Shown here one piece after another: positions 34,341 through 46,721 of a DNA stretch of 64,000 bases. The translations under genes and the position numbers were made by a program. Numbering within the stretch: position 1 is the first letter of the stretch; the number at the start of each line of letters is the position of its first letter. The DNA is from Muscardinus avellanarius. Lineage: Eukaryota; Chordata; Mammalia; Rodentia; Gliridae. The DNA lies in contig OY726564.1 of assembly GCA_963383645.1 (NCBI GenBank), positions 114,199,415 through 114,263,414 of the forward strand, given 5' to 3'. Below the pieces are notes generated by a model. The model was not told the origin of the DNA. It ran no database searches and was given only the letters and a program-made list of their open reading frames with translations.

Positions 34341-34380
34341 TTGTCATGTGGGTTACTGTGCTGCCGCTGTTGCTGTCATT
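34331..34380 (+). mobile_element. MIR element, 3' end after the minisatellite
   Basis: 'cacagtaggcatttgtcatg' and 'ctgttgctgtcat' correspond to the MIR end (AGTAAGCGCTCAATAAATG and beyond). It is the continuation of the copy at 33255. Confidence 0.65.
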
Positions 34381-34779
34381 TCCCCTTGGAAATGGGTTAG
34401 TCAAAACAATGACGACTATTCTTTTTTTTATTTAGCTATCTGATCACAGAATAATTAGAGAAAGAGCACTGGAATATGTTGACATGACTTAGGGAGGTTT
34501 GATGCAAGCGTAATTGAGAATTAGGGAGACGGGACAGTGAGCGGAGGGTCACACACCCGCAGACGCAGAGGCGTGCTGGGCGGCCCACACCCACCCGCGG
34601 GACGGACGGACGTGTTGATCCCAGAGCTCCACGTGGAAACTCCTCTGCTTAGTCAGGTCTTGGCTTTCTACCCAGCCATTTTGTTTTTCTGAACTTAAAT
34701 TTCAAAATGAAATATCCATAAAGCAAACAGATTCTAGCACTTAGGTATGGAACGGAAACTTTGAACAGGTAATCTCACT

Positions 34780-34822
34780 AGAAAAAAAAAAAAAAAAAAC
34801 GTAGTTAAAAAAAAAAAACTCA
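34780..34822. repeat. Paired A-runs
   Basis: Two A-runs (about 18 and 13) separated by CGTAGTT. Confidence 0.9.
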
Positions 34823-35731
34823 AAGGAAAAAAGAAAGAAAAAGGCCCTGGGCTAAAGACAGGGTATGAAAAGTCAATTATCTCCCAGCCCGTTTGCCTTG
34901 GGCTAACTAATTTGGTTGCCACATGTATAAAAACACAAAAATTGGGTCGTATTACTCAATATTTACTCAATGCCTTTTTTAAAAGCATCTGAGCACTTTG
35001 GGAAATTCCAAAACATTAAAAAGAAACCATGGAAGGCAAAGTTCGGGGAAAAGAATGAATTCTGAGGATTCCGAAGGCTGTCTGAGACTGCAGTGTTGCA
35101 GGTGTGTGTCCTCTGCAAGTGCCGGGCATCTGGCTGGGGTTACGAGCTGGGCTGAGGCGTGCGGTGCTCCCTTCCGCTGCTCCCGCCTTCCGGTGCTCCC
35201 GCCTTCCGGCGACCTTTGCCCTCTGTAGTGAGACTGTTGTCACTTTGTAAAACGCATAGCATCCATCATGACCCAAAGTAAAAATCACTATCTTCACGTA
35301 CAGCAACCAGCACACATCAGTTTTTTAAAATGATTCCTTTTTGTTGTTATTGTTGCGATAATTTTAAATGTTATTTTAAAAAATCTGGTTCAAAACAAGT
35401 TTAAAAAAAACACTTCTGGAAGCAGACAGCCATGAAGGAGATGTGTGTAATTAATGAGTAAGCCCAGCCCTAGGCAGGACGGGAGTAATGGAACAGGAAG
35501 GGCTCATCTGCTTGGATTAAAAAAAAATTATTATGAGGCATTTGAGCTCTTGAGAGTAGAAGCATGGCTTATATTTCTTCATCATTTTTCAATCTCAAGT
35601 TTAAAGTTTAAAGGCCTTGATATAGAAGCCACAGGGAGCGAGTTAGCTTTTTGTCACAGTAAGAACCAAGGATAATTCTATAACACTACACTAGTAAGTG
35701 AGACCTGAGGAGGAGAGTAAAGTCTACACCC

Positions 35732-35932
35732 AGCTGGGCGTGGGGCATGAGGCCTGTCACCCCGGTAGGCTGAGACACTAGGAACTCAGGTTCAAGGCTA
35801 ACCTCAGCAACTTAGACCCTCAGCAACCTAGTGAGACCCTGCTTCAAAACAGAACATAAGGTAAGACTGGGAGAGAGGTAGAATGCCCCTGGGTTCAATT
35901 TCCAGTACCACAAAAAAATAAAAAATCAATAA
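35732..35932 (+). mobile_element. B1-dID SINE, standard
   Basis: 'agctgggcgtggggcatgag' to 'gttcaatttccagtaccac', with tail AAAAAAATAAAAAATCAAT. The tail served as target for the next SINE. Confidence 0.88.
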
Positions 35933-35935
35933 AAA

Positions 35936-36138
35936 AGCCGGGCGTGGTGGTTCACGCTTGTAATCCCCACGCTTGGGAGGCAGAGACAGGAGGATCGCGC
36001 AGGTTCGAAGCCAGCCGCGCGCGCTGGCTTAGGAGACCCTGTTTCCAAATAAAAATGTAAAAATAGGGCTGGGAGTGTAGCCCGGAGGTAGAAGGGCTTC
36101 CAGGAACCCCAGTGCCACCCAAAATAAAAAAATCAATA
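35936..36138 (+). mobile_element. B1-dID SINE, H-type, with target duplication
   Basis: GCCGGGCGTGGTGGTTCACG start, AGCCAGCCGCGCGCGCTGGC middle, 'ccaggaaccccagtgccacc' end. AAAAAATCAATAAA occurs directly before and after, a perfect duplication formed within the tail of the preceding SINE. Confidence 0.95.
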
Positions 36139-36390
36139 AAGACCATGTCCAAGTTACTCTGGTCTTTGATGCCCCAAACAAACTGAATTCAGAAACATGC
36201 TAATGTGGTCAGCAGAAGAAGCCTGACATTTAAAATGCTGTTTAGGTAAAAGAAAGCTAAACTTCTCTTTAAAGGACAAGGAAAGCCAACATGTAAACAG
36301 TGGCTTTTCTGGAAATTTTTGGAGAAAAATACCACTCTATAACATCTTTGCATTTTGATTTTTTTTCTTTTTTCCTTTTTTGGGGGGGAG

Positions 36391-36596
36391 ATGGTCCTAG
36401 GGATTGAACCCACGGGCATTCTGCCTCCAAGCTACACTCCCAGACCCCTTTTATTTATTAGTTTTGTTTTGAAGCCAGGTCTCCTTAGATTGCTGAGAAT
36501 CTTGCTGTATTGCTGCGGCTGGCCTCTAATCTGTGATCCTCCTGTCACAGCCTCCCAAGTACTAGGATTAGAGGCATGTGCCACCACACCCGGCTT
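36391..36596 (-). mobile_element. B1-dID SINE, standard
   Basis: 'cctagggattgaacccacgg' to 'catgtgccaccacacccggc'. Confidence 0.9.
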
Positions 36597-36805
36597 CAAT
36601 TTTTCCTTATCTGTAAAATGGGATACTGTTTTGCAGACTGCACAACAAAATACTATAGATAGGCTGGATGGCTTAAACAACAGAAATTGATGTCTGGAGG
36701 TCGGAGGGTTCCAGGATCTGTCTGGGTGGATGCTGTCCTGTTTGGTTCCTGGTGAGGGTCTTCTCCCCAGTTCACAAATAATTGTCTTCTCACTGTATCC
36801 TCACA

Positions 36806-36985
36806 TGGCATGAAGAGGGAGGGACAGAGGGAGGGAGGGAGGGAGGGGGAGAGGGAGAGGGGAGGGGAGGGGGAGGAGGGGAGGAAGAAAAAGAGAGAGA
36901 GAAAGGAGAGAAAGAAGAAGGAGGAGGAAGAGGAGGAGGAGGTGGAGGAAGAGGAGAAAAAAGAGGGAGAGGAAGGGGAGAGTGA
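36806..36985. repeat. Polypurine tract (GGGA/GAGA/GGA)
   Basis: About 180 bases almost wholly A and G, with one CA and few T. It contains near mirror-symmetric stretches. Confidence 0.93.
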
Positions 36986-38078
36986 GCTAGAGATAGCAAG
37001 GCCTGTTCTCTTCTCCTAAGGGCACTAATGCCATCATGGGGACCCCATCCTTGTGGCCTCATTAACCCTCGTTACCTCTCCACGGCCGCACCTTCAAATA
37101 GCTTATGACTTCTACCCATGGACCTCAGGTGTAGGGAGCACAAGCACTGCTGCATGACCATTGCTTTAAGATGTGAAGAATGTATAAATTTGTAAACAAT
37201 ACAAATTGCAGCAACTAGTCACACACACTTCTTTATATTTTTCTTTAAACCATATTATGTCCTGGGTATTTCAGGGCATTGGTGGCAATGGCTGGCCTCA
37301 AGGTCCAGAGACTTAGACTCTGATATTCCCGGGGAATTCTGGCCCAGGCGCTGATGCCCTACCTGGATATAATCATAGGGTGGACTATGTGACTGAGCTT
37401 GCTCAGATCCAGCACTGTGGGGGTCGCAGGGCTCTTTGCCACATTTCTGGTACCTAGCCCGATAGAAAACTTTCATTGTTTTAGGTGATGACTTAACTAT
37501 ATTCTTTGGGCGGTGTTAGTGGTTTTTGTTTTTAGGAAAACCTTTGGCTGGGTTATGAATCGGACAAGGACTGTGTTATAATTACTGTGCCTGGGGTAAA
37601 CGTGGGGTGACATATTCCTCCTTGACCAAAGCACTCTGTAGCCACCAGTCTCCAGACTGAAAGTCAGGTCAATTTTTAATTTATAAGAAATTAGTTCACC
37701 TGTACTTATATTCTAGAGAAAGAAGAAATGCAGGAAGCTTCTAAGAGTCAGTTACTCCATCCTCCAAATTAAGTAAATTTCTTTTTTTTAGCATCCTTGA
37801 CCTAACCCTGGGTTGGGGCGCCATTAGCCTTGCAGAAAACACTGTATCAACCACTTTGGGCTAATCCCAAACATGGTGCAACTGAGTGTGATCAAAGCCC
37901 TGGCGGCCATGAGGGCCGGCCCTGGGCTAGGGGACCAAGACAGCACAGTGAGTGTGGGGTCAGCGCCTGGGTCAGCAGCGCCCCTCAGCCGCTCTGTCCC
38001 CTGAGGCTCCAGTCACCCTCCAGCTGTACTGATGATGGTGAGAAAAACATACTGTCCTCGACTCTCACTATACTCTCC

Positions 38079-38079
<1 letters not shown>

Positions 38080-38114
<35 letters not shown>
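38080..38114. repeat. (TG)n microsatellite
   Basis: About 17 TG units abutting a SINE. Confidence 0.93.
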
Positions 38115-38116
<2 letters not shown>

Positions 38117-38312
38117 TACTGGGGGTAGAACCCAGAGGCTTTCTACCTCCGGGCTACACTCCTAGACCTATTTTATACCTTATTTGGAAACAGGGTCTCA
38201 CTAAGTTGCTGAGAGCCTCACTAAGTAGCTGAGGCTGGCTTCGAACCTGTGCGGTCCTCCTGTCTCAGCCTCCCAAGTGCAGGGATGACAGGCGTGCGCC
38301 ACCACGCCTGGC
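38114..38312 (-). mobile_element. B1-dID SINE, S-type
   Basis: 'gtggtactgggggtagaacc', then 'tttggaaacagggtctcact' and 'gctgagagcctcactaagta', ending 'gcgccaccacgcctggc'. Confidence 0.92.
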
Positions 38313-38398
38313 ACTACTACACTCTTCTTTAACCTTGTCTCTATGTAGCTAACAACACATCCTGGGCCTTACCAGGACCCACCTATTTTTTAGGAGGG

Positions 38399-38581
38399 TG
38401 GTTACTGGAAATTAAACACATGGATGTTTTATCTCTGAACTTCACACATCCCCCAGCCCTAATTTATTTTTTATTTTAAAAATAGGGTCTCACTAAGTTC
38501 CCGAGATTGGCATCGAGCCTGTGACCCTGCTGTCTATGCCACCCAAGTCCTGGGATCACAGGTGTGTGCACCACACCTGGC
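38399..38581 (-). mobile_element. B1-dID SINE, diverged
   Basis: 'gttactggaaattaaacaca' to 'gtgtgtgcaccacacctggc'. Confidence 0.82.
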
Positions 38582-40023
38582 CTCCACCTATAGTGAATAT
38601 TGGCTGATCTCTCCTTCTTCCAAGCCTCAGCCTCCCCGTCAGCTCTTTGCAGGAGTTTTCTCTGGTCACCAAACAGGAGTAGCCTGTCCCTGATACGCTC
38701 CACTCAGCATCTCAGCCTGCTTCACGACACTTTGAACCATCTAGTTATGTTGATTGCCCATGCGCTGGACCATGGCCTCCCTTGGGCAGAAAGCTCTCTT
38801 GATTCAGGAGTCATGGTGTTTCCCATCGAGCATTAGTGCCTCCCGTATGTTTGGCACATTTTTTAGGGTCACTAGATGAACACGCTAAACTGTACCTGCC
38901 TCTCGTGCACTGCCTAGTCAACTCACACTTTACCACCAAAACTAACAACTCTTTTCTGGCACCAGTGTCTGGGAGAAGGTCTCGACACACGCAGACTTCA
39001 GTAGTGAAGGCTTACTGTGGTGTCTGTAAAGTCCAGGATCAACAGTCGTCTGGGACTTTCACGTCCTTTTTTCTGTGCATGACTTTGCAGCCATAATTAT
39101 CCAATTACATCAGTAATTACCCTTCACTAGAATGTCAGCCTTAAAGCTGCATAACCAAGTGTGAGGACCGGAGCCTAGACTTCTGAGCAGCACTCCATGA
39201 ATGTTCAACCTTGATACAGATGACCAAGCAGGAATTACCGGCCCAGGCAGGACGGAGGCAGACTCGCGTGACAGGGCCTGGTACCGCTCTTCCTGTGTCC
39301 CAAAGCACACACGCGTTCAGCTCTAGGTAGTGTTTCTTCTGGTTAGTCACACCCAGTTGCTGTGTTTTCTCTTCTCTTTCCCTGGCAGAGGAGCTTGGGT
39401 GAAAGCCTGGCTCATTCCTTCTCTTATATACAGAAACATCGCTGGCTGTCAACCCCACCTACACCGCAATCACAGAGCGAGTTCTCCTCGGCATATGTGA
39501 CTGTCTCCACTAGTAAGGAAGTTGATGTGCTAAGGTCATAGGAGAAGGAAAAAGTTTAATTTGGGCAAGATCCCCCCAAATCCACTGACTCACGCCCCTG
39601 GGTGTCGAACGGCTCTAAGGCGGCCCTTGTTAACAGGCGGCTCCGTCTACTTGGAGTGGAAACCTATGAGTAATTCATGTGTTACTCTGACTCACATGTC
39701 ATGACCACTGCTTCCAAATCCCATCAGCTGGGAGTTGGCAAAGGAACCCGCACTGCGCAGCTCATAACAGGAAGAAGCAGGACACAGGAGAGGCCAACAC
39801 AACGTTTTAGAGATTGAAAGAAAAATGATCATTGAGAAGGGAGGACTGAGGATGAGGACGCTGTTTGGTCCCCATCTGGGCCATCCCCTTCCCTGATACC
39901 TGTTCCATGGTACCATCGAGGCCATTTCCAGACTGCTTTCCTCCCATGAGCATGCATCTTTTTTCAAGATTCATCTATTTCAAGGGTTTTTTTTCCAACT
40001 TCTAAATTACTTTCGTGCCTGTG

Positions 40024-40253
40024 CAGTACTGGGGATTGAACCTAGGGCCATTCTACCTCTGAGCCACGTTCACAGCCCTATTTATTTATTTATTTATTTA
40101 TTTGTTTATTTATTTATTTATTGGTTCTGAAACAGGGTCGCATTAAGTTGCCGGGAGTCTTGCTAAGTTGCCGAGGCTGGTCTCAAAACCTGCAGTCCTT
40201 CTGTCTCAGCCTCCCAAGTACTAGAATTACAGGTATGGGCCACCACACCCAGC
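40024..40253 (-). mobile_element. B1-dID SINE, standard, with (TTTA)n linker
   Basis: 'gcagtactggggattgaacc' to 'gccaccacacccagcc'. The linker TTTA repeat (40077-40122) makes the copy longer than usual. Confidence 0.9.
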
Positions 40254-40730
40254 CTAAATTAGCTTTAAGGAAGAGCTTTAATGGTAATATGTTGAACCTA
40301 GAGCAAAGGCAAACTGGGATGCATTCATGTTTAATTCCACTAGAAGGCCGTTCCCAGCCAAGGCCAGAACTTTCCTTTGCCAGACTTCTTCTTTCTCCCC
40401 ATCCCTCTGCGATTTTGATGAATATGGCACCGGGTTTATGATGTGCTAAACTCACCCAGAAGTCAGCACCTGTAAAATAAAATATCTTAGGAATAAACTT
40501 GGAGATTTTATGGGCTCTGGGACACTCAGAAAATAAAGACTAATTAGATGAGTAGATGGGAGAAAAGACCTAGAAAATAAGGTTTTATAAATACAGCGTT
40601 TGCCATTGATCAATTAAACAGAGTGTGCATCTGGGAACTGATTTAGGAAAAACATTAAAACATCCTAATCTTCACTTTTATTTTTTTTAACCTGTGAAAG
40701 AGAAATTTGCAATATTTAGAAGGAAATCTT

Positions 40731-40908
40731 AGCTGGGCATGGTGGCTTGTGCCTGTGATCTCAGTACTCGGGAGACTGAGACGGGAAGATTAGAGTTCCC
40801 AAGGCCAGGCTCTGCAATTTAGTGAGGCTTTCCTTCAAAAAAAAAATCTAAAAAGGACCGGCATGTGGCTCAGTCGTAGAAGGCCCCTGGTTCCAATCTC
40901 CAGCAACA
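40731..40908 (+). mobile_element. B1-dID SINE, standard
   Basis: 'agctgggcatggtggcttgt' to 'tggttccaatctccagcaac'. It is followed by a (CA)n that may have grown from its tail. Confidence 0.88.
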
Positions 40909-41068
40909 CGCACACACATACACTCACGCACGCACGCACACACACGCACACACACACACATGCACATGCACACCCCACACCACACACACACACACACACA
41001 CACATGCACACATGCACATGCACACCCCACACCACACACATGCACACGCACACACACATGCGCACGCA
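40908..41068. repeat. Complex (CA)n microsatellite
   Basis: CA runs broken by GCACGCA, TGCACATGCA and two similar CACCCCACACCACAC blocks, so partly a higher-order repeat. Confidence 0.95.
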
Positions 41069-42033
41069 TGCACAGAGATCTCCCCTTCCTGGTATTTGTC
41101 AGTGTTCAACAGACCCTGCCGAGCTGCACTTTGTTTCTCCTGAGTTTTGGTTTCTGCTGTGGTTTCTAGCAGTAGTGGATCCTATGTCCCTTGAGAAGGT
41201 CATTAAATGTGACCCTGTAACTATAGTAATTCTCCCTTGAGGGAAAATTTCCTTGCCCAGGAAAATCGTGGTTTTCTTTTCGACACACCTCTCATTTTGG
41301 CAAAAGGTAATTTCTTGATTGGAGAGAGTCTATATTTTTACATCAACACTTATCTCTAATTAGTCACAGCCTCAGAACAGATTTACACAATAGTAATTTT
41401 ATACGTTCTTCAATGTTTTAGCAATCTAATATTAGGAAATATGTTTTCACAGAAATCTATGAGAAAGACAGCTTTATATATTGTTGTGGGGGTTGTTCAG
41501 TGAATTGAAAGTCAGACAACCTGATTTCTCACCCTGGCCCTAGCCCTAAAATGTCATGAAAGCCTAAGCATATAACTTTGCCAATTTGGGCTTCTATTGC
41601 TGTTGCTGGCTGCAAAGGGCATGCTCTCAGATCATTTTAAATAGCTTTGCAAGTTTAAATTACAAAATTCTCTTCAAGTGCTTGACCGATAATAAATCTG
41701 TACCCTCAGGTACCTAGTGAACAATGATGTATTTAATTACTAACTGTCTCCAATTTTGGAATCTGTGAGATTAACAATGGATTACGTCGATCTTGTGTAA
41801 TCCCACGTAAACGGTCCCTATAGGCAAGTCCGCGATGCCTTTGATATTCCAACATCATAGCAACCATCTTTGCAGATATGAGTCAAACATAACAATGACG
41901 CTTGCTTCCTTTTAGATAATTTTTAAACGGTGAGGTTCAGTGGTCACTCAAGCATCGGAGAAGGGAGCAAAGATGAAAATACTTTGTAAGTTATAAAGTT
42001 CTAAAATAATCTAACATTTAAAGATGGGGAACA

Positions 42034-42250
42034 TAGCCGGGCGTGGTGGCGCACACTTGTAATCCCAGCATTCGGGAGGCTGGGACAGGAGGATCGTGGT
42101 GCACGGACAGCCTCAGCTACTTAGGCCCTTTGCGACTCAGTGAGACCCTGTTTCAAAATAAAGAATACAAGAAGAGGGCTGGTGGTGTAGCTCAGAGATA
42201 GAATGCCCCTGGGTTCCATCCCCAGTATCGGGAAAAAAGAAAAAAAAAAA
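42034..42250 (+). mobile_element. B1-dID SINE, standard, with 16-bp target duplication
   Basis: GCCGGGCGTGGTGGCGCACA start, 'gttccatccccagtatcgg' end, A-rich tail. AAAGATGGGGAACATA stands at both ends without mismatch, so this is a young insertion. Confidence 0.96.
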
Positions 42251-42272
42251 GATGGGGAACATAATTCCTTAA

Positions 42273-42274
<2 letters not shown>

Positions 42275-42320
<46 letters not shown>
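42275..42320. repeat. (GT)n microsatellite
   Basis: 23 GT units without interruption. Confidence 0.96.
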
Positions 42321-42321
<1 letters not shown>

Positions 42322-43591
42322 CACTCAGAGAATCCTCAGTTGAACTGGTACCAACAAGTCTATAAATATGAGAGATAAAAACAGACTAGACTCAGTTGCC
42401 CACAGTAGAAAAGGCCCTGCCATACTGAGGAAGATTTACTTGCCTGGGCTCTCTGCAGAGCCCACTAAAACTCTTGAGGCCTGTCATCATTAACTAGTCC
42501 AGTACTAACTTCATCTGGTGACTCGCTTTGACATAGGAGTTTCTGGCGGGAGCTCGCAGACAATGGCTCATATATCGCAGCCAGCCGAACTCAGCTGAAA
42601 ACAAAAGATTTAAATAGATATTTCAGATGTTCAAGATTTAACTGAAGCAAGGCAGGGTAAGTAAGGTTCCAAGTGAAGTCAGTGGCCAGGTACTTGGTTG
42701 GTACAACTAAGTACTCCCTGAGTGGGGTCTTAAATCACTACACAATGCAAACATGGGGAGAAAGGGAAAAGTAATGGGGTGCATTAAAAGTAAACCACTA
42801 AGGATTTTCTTCCACTAAACTCTGAGACCATCCCACTAGAACTCAAGTCATACACACACCTTTGGAATCATTTACCGCATGTTTCAAAGTCCAGTCCAAA
42901 GCCACTATGTAAGTTTTATGGGTCCCTTTAGAAAAGCAGTTTCTTGTCAGGGCTGGAAAAATAATGGAGCAGAGCATCCAGGAACAACAGAATGTCGGCC
43001 TGTTACTTAGATTCCAAGCTGATGCCTCTTCCAAAAGGAGAGGATCCAGAAAGACAATTTATTCCCCAGGCTGAGTGTGAAAGTCTAATATTTAAGATTA
43101 GGGAAAGGCTGGTGTAGAGGATAGCGTGCATGTGGTACCGGTCTGTCTACCGGGACACTGTACTTGTTGCAACAAAGACTGTCATGCAGGCGGGCGGCTC
43201 CAGGATCGTCATCGTGGGGGCTACGGACAGGAGACAGGAAGATGGACGTCACTGCTTCCCAAAGTGTACCTTGTGTCTCCTGGTTCTTTGATTATAGTCC
43301 AGCTGCGAAGCCAAGTCCACAGACAGCCCTACACAATGACGGCAGTGACCAGTGGCCAATAAATCAATTACATCTTATGGATCCAACCTCACCTGTAGGT
43401 ATGATGAATACTGGGAGTGTGTTTTTTGTGGTCTCAAGCCAAAATTTAACCACAACCTAAAGAGGGTTTTTTTTTTTTTGAATCTTGGAAAAATAACTAG
43501 AAACTTGTGTTCCCTGCTCTATTCTCAGTGCCGTTGGAACAGGATTCCATCAGAAAATGTAATTGCGCTTACCAGCTCAGTGGGTTGAGAG

Positions 43592-43690
43592 GTTGCATTT
43601 ATACCGCGCCTCTCTTCCAAAGATCATAAAATACCTCACGTATGTTATTTCATTTATAATCCAAATATCTTTCTGGTATAACAAAATAGC
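43592..43690. other. Possible ancient SINE relic
   Basis: 'tgcatttataccgcgcctctcttccaaagatc' and 'tatgttatttcatttataatcc' resemble an old, widely conserved amniote/mammal SINE segment whose copies often act as conserved elements. The family is not certain. Confidence 0.3.
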
Positions 43691-44335
43691 ACTTGATACA
43701 ATTTTAACCAAAATATTAATAATTTAATATATGTAAGCACATCTAAGCAAAGTCACATTTACCTAATTTAGCACACAAGGGGAAATGAATGTTTAGTAAT
43801 ATTTCAGAGTAACAAAATAATAATGCATTATTTCTAACCTTTAACTACAAGTTTTATTTTTATGTTCCTTTCTCCAGAAGATGCAAGGCCACAGTATTAC
43901 CTTATCTCTGAGCTAGTGTTTGATTCACACAACTTGGAGCACATTGTTGTATATTTTCATATTGTCTTATTTTCTATGTATTTTGGTATCAGCTAGCTAC
44001 TAGCTGCTCAGAGGATTAGACCCCAAGAGCCTGCCCTGACTCTCTCTCTCTCTCTCATGGTCTTTCAGCAAACTCATTCCTTCTGAGGTCCAATATCTTT
44101 GCTAGCAAATGAAGATAAAGTGAATGTCTTAGAGGGTCATTGTAAGGTTCAAACAAGACAACTTTCCAAAAGAAACATTATGTGTGGAAGGAAGACATTA
44201 CTATTTTAAACTCTGTGAAGGCACAGACAATATTTCACACTTTCCTTGCATACTTCCCAAGACCTATGGTGGGGTTTAATCAATAAGATTCCCAGGCAAA
44301 TATTTAATGAGCATTTCTTAATAATAAACACTATG

Positions 44336-44540
44336 GAGCCAGTTGTGATGGCACACGTCTGTAATCCCAGCACTTAGGAGACTGAGACAGGAGGATCATA
44401 GGTTCCAGGCCAGTTTCAGCAACATCACAAGGCCTTGTTTTAAAGTAAAAAATAAAATAAGGCTGGGGGGGTTGGTTCATGCCCATGAGTTCGATCCCCA
44501 GTGCCAAAAGTTAAGTAAGTAAATAAAAATAAAAATAAGC
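44336..44540 (+). mobile_element. B1-dID SINE, standard
   Basis: 'agccagttgtgatggcacac' to 'gttcgatccccagtgccaa' with a TAAGTAAATAAAAAT tail. It abuts a MIR relic at its 3' side. Confidence 0.88.
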
Positions 44541-44750
44541 AATTGTTGAGTACCTAGTGTTTTCTTAGACTCACTGTTGAGTGTTTTGCGGGATGTTGTG
44601 TTGTGTACATGTCGCTATCCTGGGAGGTCATATTACTACTATCCCTCTATCGCAGGTGAGAAAACCAAAACTCTGAGATTTGAGCCACTGGTTAAGGACA
44701 CATGGCTGGTGCCTAGTAATCTGCCGCAGAACCCAAGTTCTGAAATGCTC
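44541..44750 (-). mobile_element. MIR relic
   Basis: The plus strand gives 'ttgttgagtacctagtgttt', then 'caggtgagaaaaccaaaact' and 'acatggctggtgcctagtaa', the reverse complement of MIR in the right order. Confidence 0.65.
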
Positions 44751-45492
44751 AATTCTACCTGACAGTCAAAGAACCAATGGTCCTGAAAGAATTCCGAGTA
44801 TAAAACTTCATTCCTAACACACCTATTAAATGGCAGAACTTTAAGGACATGGATTGTAATTTGTGAAAGTGTGTCAGGTGTAATTTTAGCCCAGAAATGG
44901 AAATAGATAAATGGGCGGGCTTCTTAATATGATTGGGTTGCAACCATATGATTTTCATCAGAGGTGTTTTCTTCAGAGAAAATTCTGTACATTTGGTTTG
45001 TCTTTGAGATTTGAAGTTCCAACCTGCAAGCTAGCTCTGTTCATCTCTGGATCCACCAGTTAAAAATCCTTCTCCAAATCGTGGGAACATAGATCTGATT
45101 ATGCATGGAGCCAATGGGAATGAGATAATTGCAGAGATATATCCCACCCATTGCACTCAGCCTCATTAATCATCAAGTTGCCACAACCTCAGCTTTCTGG
45201 AATCCCCAAGTTGTTTAAAATACGTTGCTTTCGCCATTTATAGGACAGCCATATTATACTGTCTTTGCTTTAAGTACTATAAAGTAAAATTTAGAATGTG
45301 TTTGTGATAAAATTAAGAATGGGAAACAAGTCAAAATGTGACATCCTTATACATGAACGAGGGCAAAAGCTTCAATCTAAGAACTTAATCAGCCCACACT
45401 TGAGAAATTATGTCAAGTGGTTCCCTCCTTAGTTCTTTTGTGTTGGAAGTCACATTTGTGAGCAGAAATGCAGTTCTGCTACCCCTGTCCCC

Positions 45493-45538
<46 letters not shown>
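45493..45538. repeat. (AC)n microsatellite
   Basis: About 23 AC units. Confidence 0.96.
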
Positions 45539-45539
<1 letters not shown>

Positions 45540-46501
45540 ATTGTCCAGTACCACCAAGTGCTTGGGGAGGGATTTGACAATTCTATTTCTTATACACTTC
45601 TTGAAAGTTCTTCCATTTAGAATAGAAAATTTATAGCCTCTGAAATTGTAATTCTTGAATAAGACAAGCAAAATATTTGACCTTAATAGAGATGAAGTGA
45701 TCATATGCCCATAAATCATTTGATTCCATGCCCGAGGCTTACATAAGCCTTCAAGCCCTGGGGTTCAATTAAGGTACAAAGAGAAGTCAGCATTTAATTT
45801 CCTTGTTTGCATCTTTTGCTTGCTGTAACTTGTGTTTATTGAGCAACCATTAGCTGGTTAGGTATGGAAGGTTCCCCACCCCCACAAGGAGCTTACAGTT
45901 TAGAGAGAAAAGCAGACACATAAGCTAGTAACTTCAAACACGAGTGAAGGAAAATAACAGAAGGTGTATGTTGTAAAGTTGTGGCATAAAAGAGGAACGA
46001 AGATCTGAGAAAACGAGAGACAAGTGCAGTCGATTTTGAAGGGAAAATACACATTTTTTGACCAGTGGACAAAGGCTACTTGTATTGGGCGGAGCAGGGT
46101 GATGAATGGTGGCGCTGTCCATTACTGAGTGCATTTAACTCATCCAGTTCTTACAACATCCCTGAGAAGGGTAGCCCTGTGCTGGCCGAGTAGGCGGCTC
46201 AAGAGTGCGGTTCTGGCCTGTGCTGCGGCCAAGATTCTCCAGCGTGGCATCTGCAGAGCACTTAGGGGACGGAGGGCAGAGGGAAGGTGACCTGTCCTAG
46301 GAAGCCCTTCGTAGCAGGCGTGGCCTCTGGACTCTGTCCTCTGGTGTGCATGGCTCCTGGGTTCTCAGCAGGGAGGTAGGTGTCAGGAGCAGTTCTACCT
46401 TACAGATAGTATCCTGGTAATTGCCTGGAGCTTGACTTTGGCTGGCCTGAGACACACATGTGGGCTTCAGAAGGTCAGTACTAATAATGTAGCCTGTCCT
46501 G

Positions 46502-46504
<3 letters not shown>

Positions 46505-46544
<40 letters not shown>
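46505..46544. repeat. (TG)n microsatellite
   Basis: About 20 TG units abutting a SINE. Confidence 0.96.
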
Positions 46545-46547
<3 letters not shown>

Positions 46548-46721
46548 ACTGGGGATTGAACCCAAGAGCATTCTATCTCTGAGTTACCCCTGCCTCCAGC
46601 CACTTCTTAGTTTTTGAAACAAGGTCTCTCTAAGTTGGTGAGGCTGGCCTTAAACTTATGATCCTCCTATCTCAGCCTCCCAGGTACTGGGACTACAAGC
46701 ATGCACCACCATGCCCAGCTT
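46545..46721 (-). mobile_element. B1-dID SINE, standard
   Basis: 'atactggggattgaacccaa' to 'catgcaccaccatgcccagc'. The B1 half is shorter, lacking one of the two CTAAGT segments. Confidence 0.9.

Noticed and set aside
33429..34443. Open frames of 151-321 codons on both strands
   Set aside because: They lie wholly in the 11/12-bp minisatellite and all encode the same short repeat in every frame.
45830..45960. Possible old repeat ('aaggagcttacagttta' type), also near 57030-57130
   Set aside because: The wording resembles a common ancient mammalian repeat, but I could not assign a family with enough support to list it.
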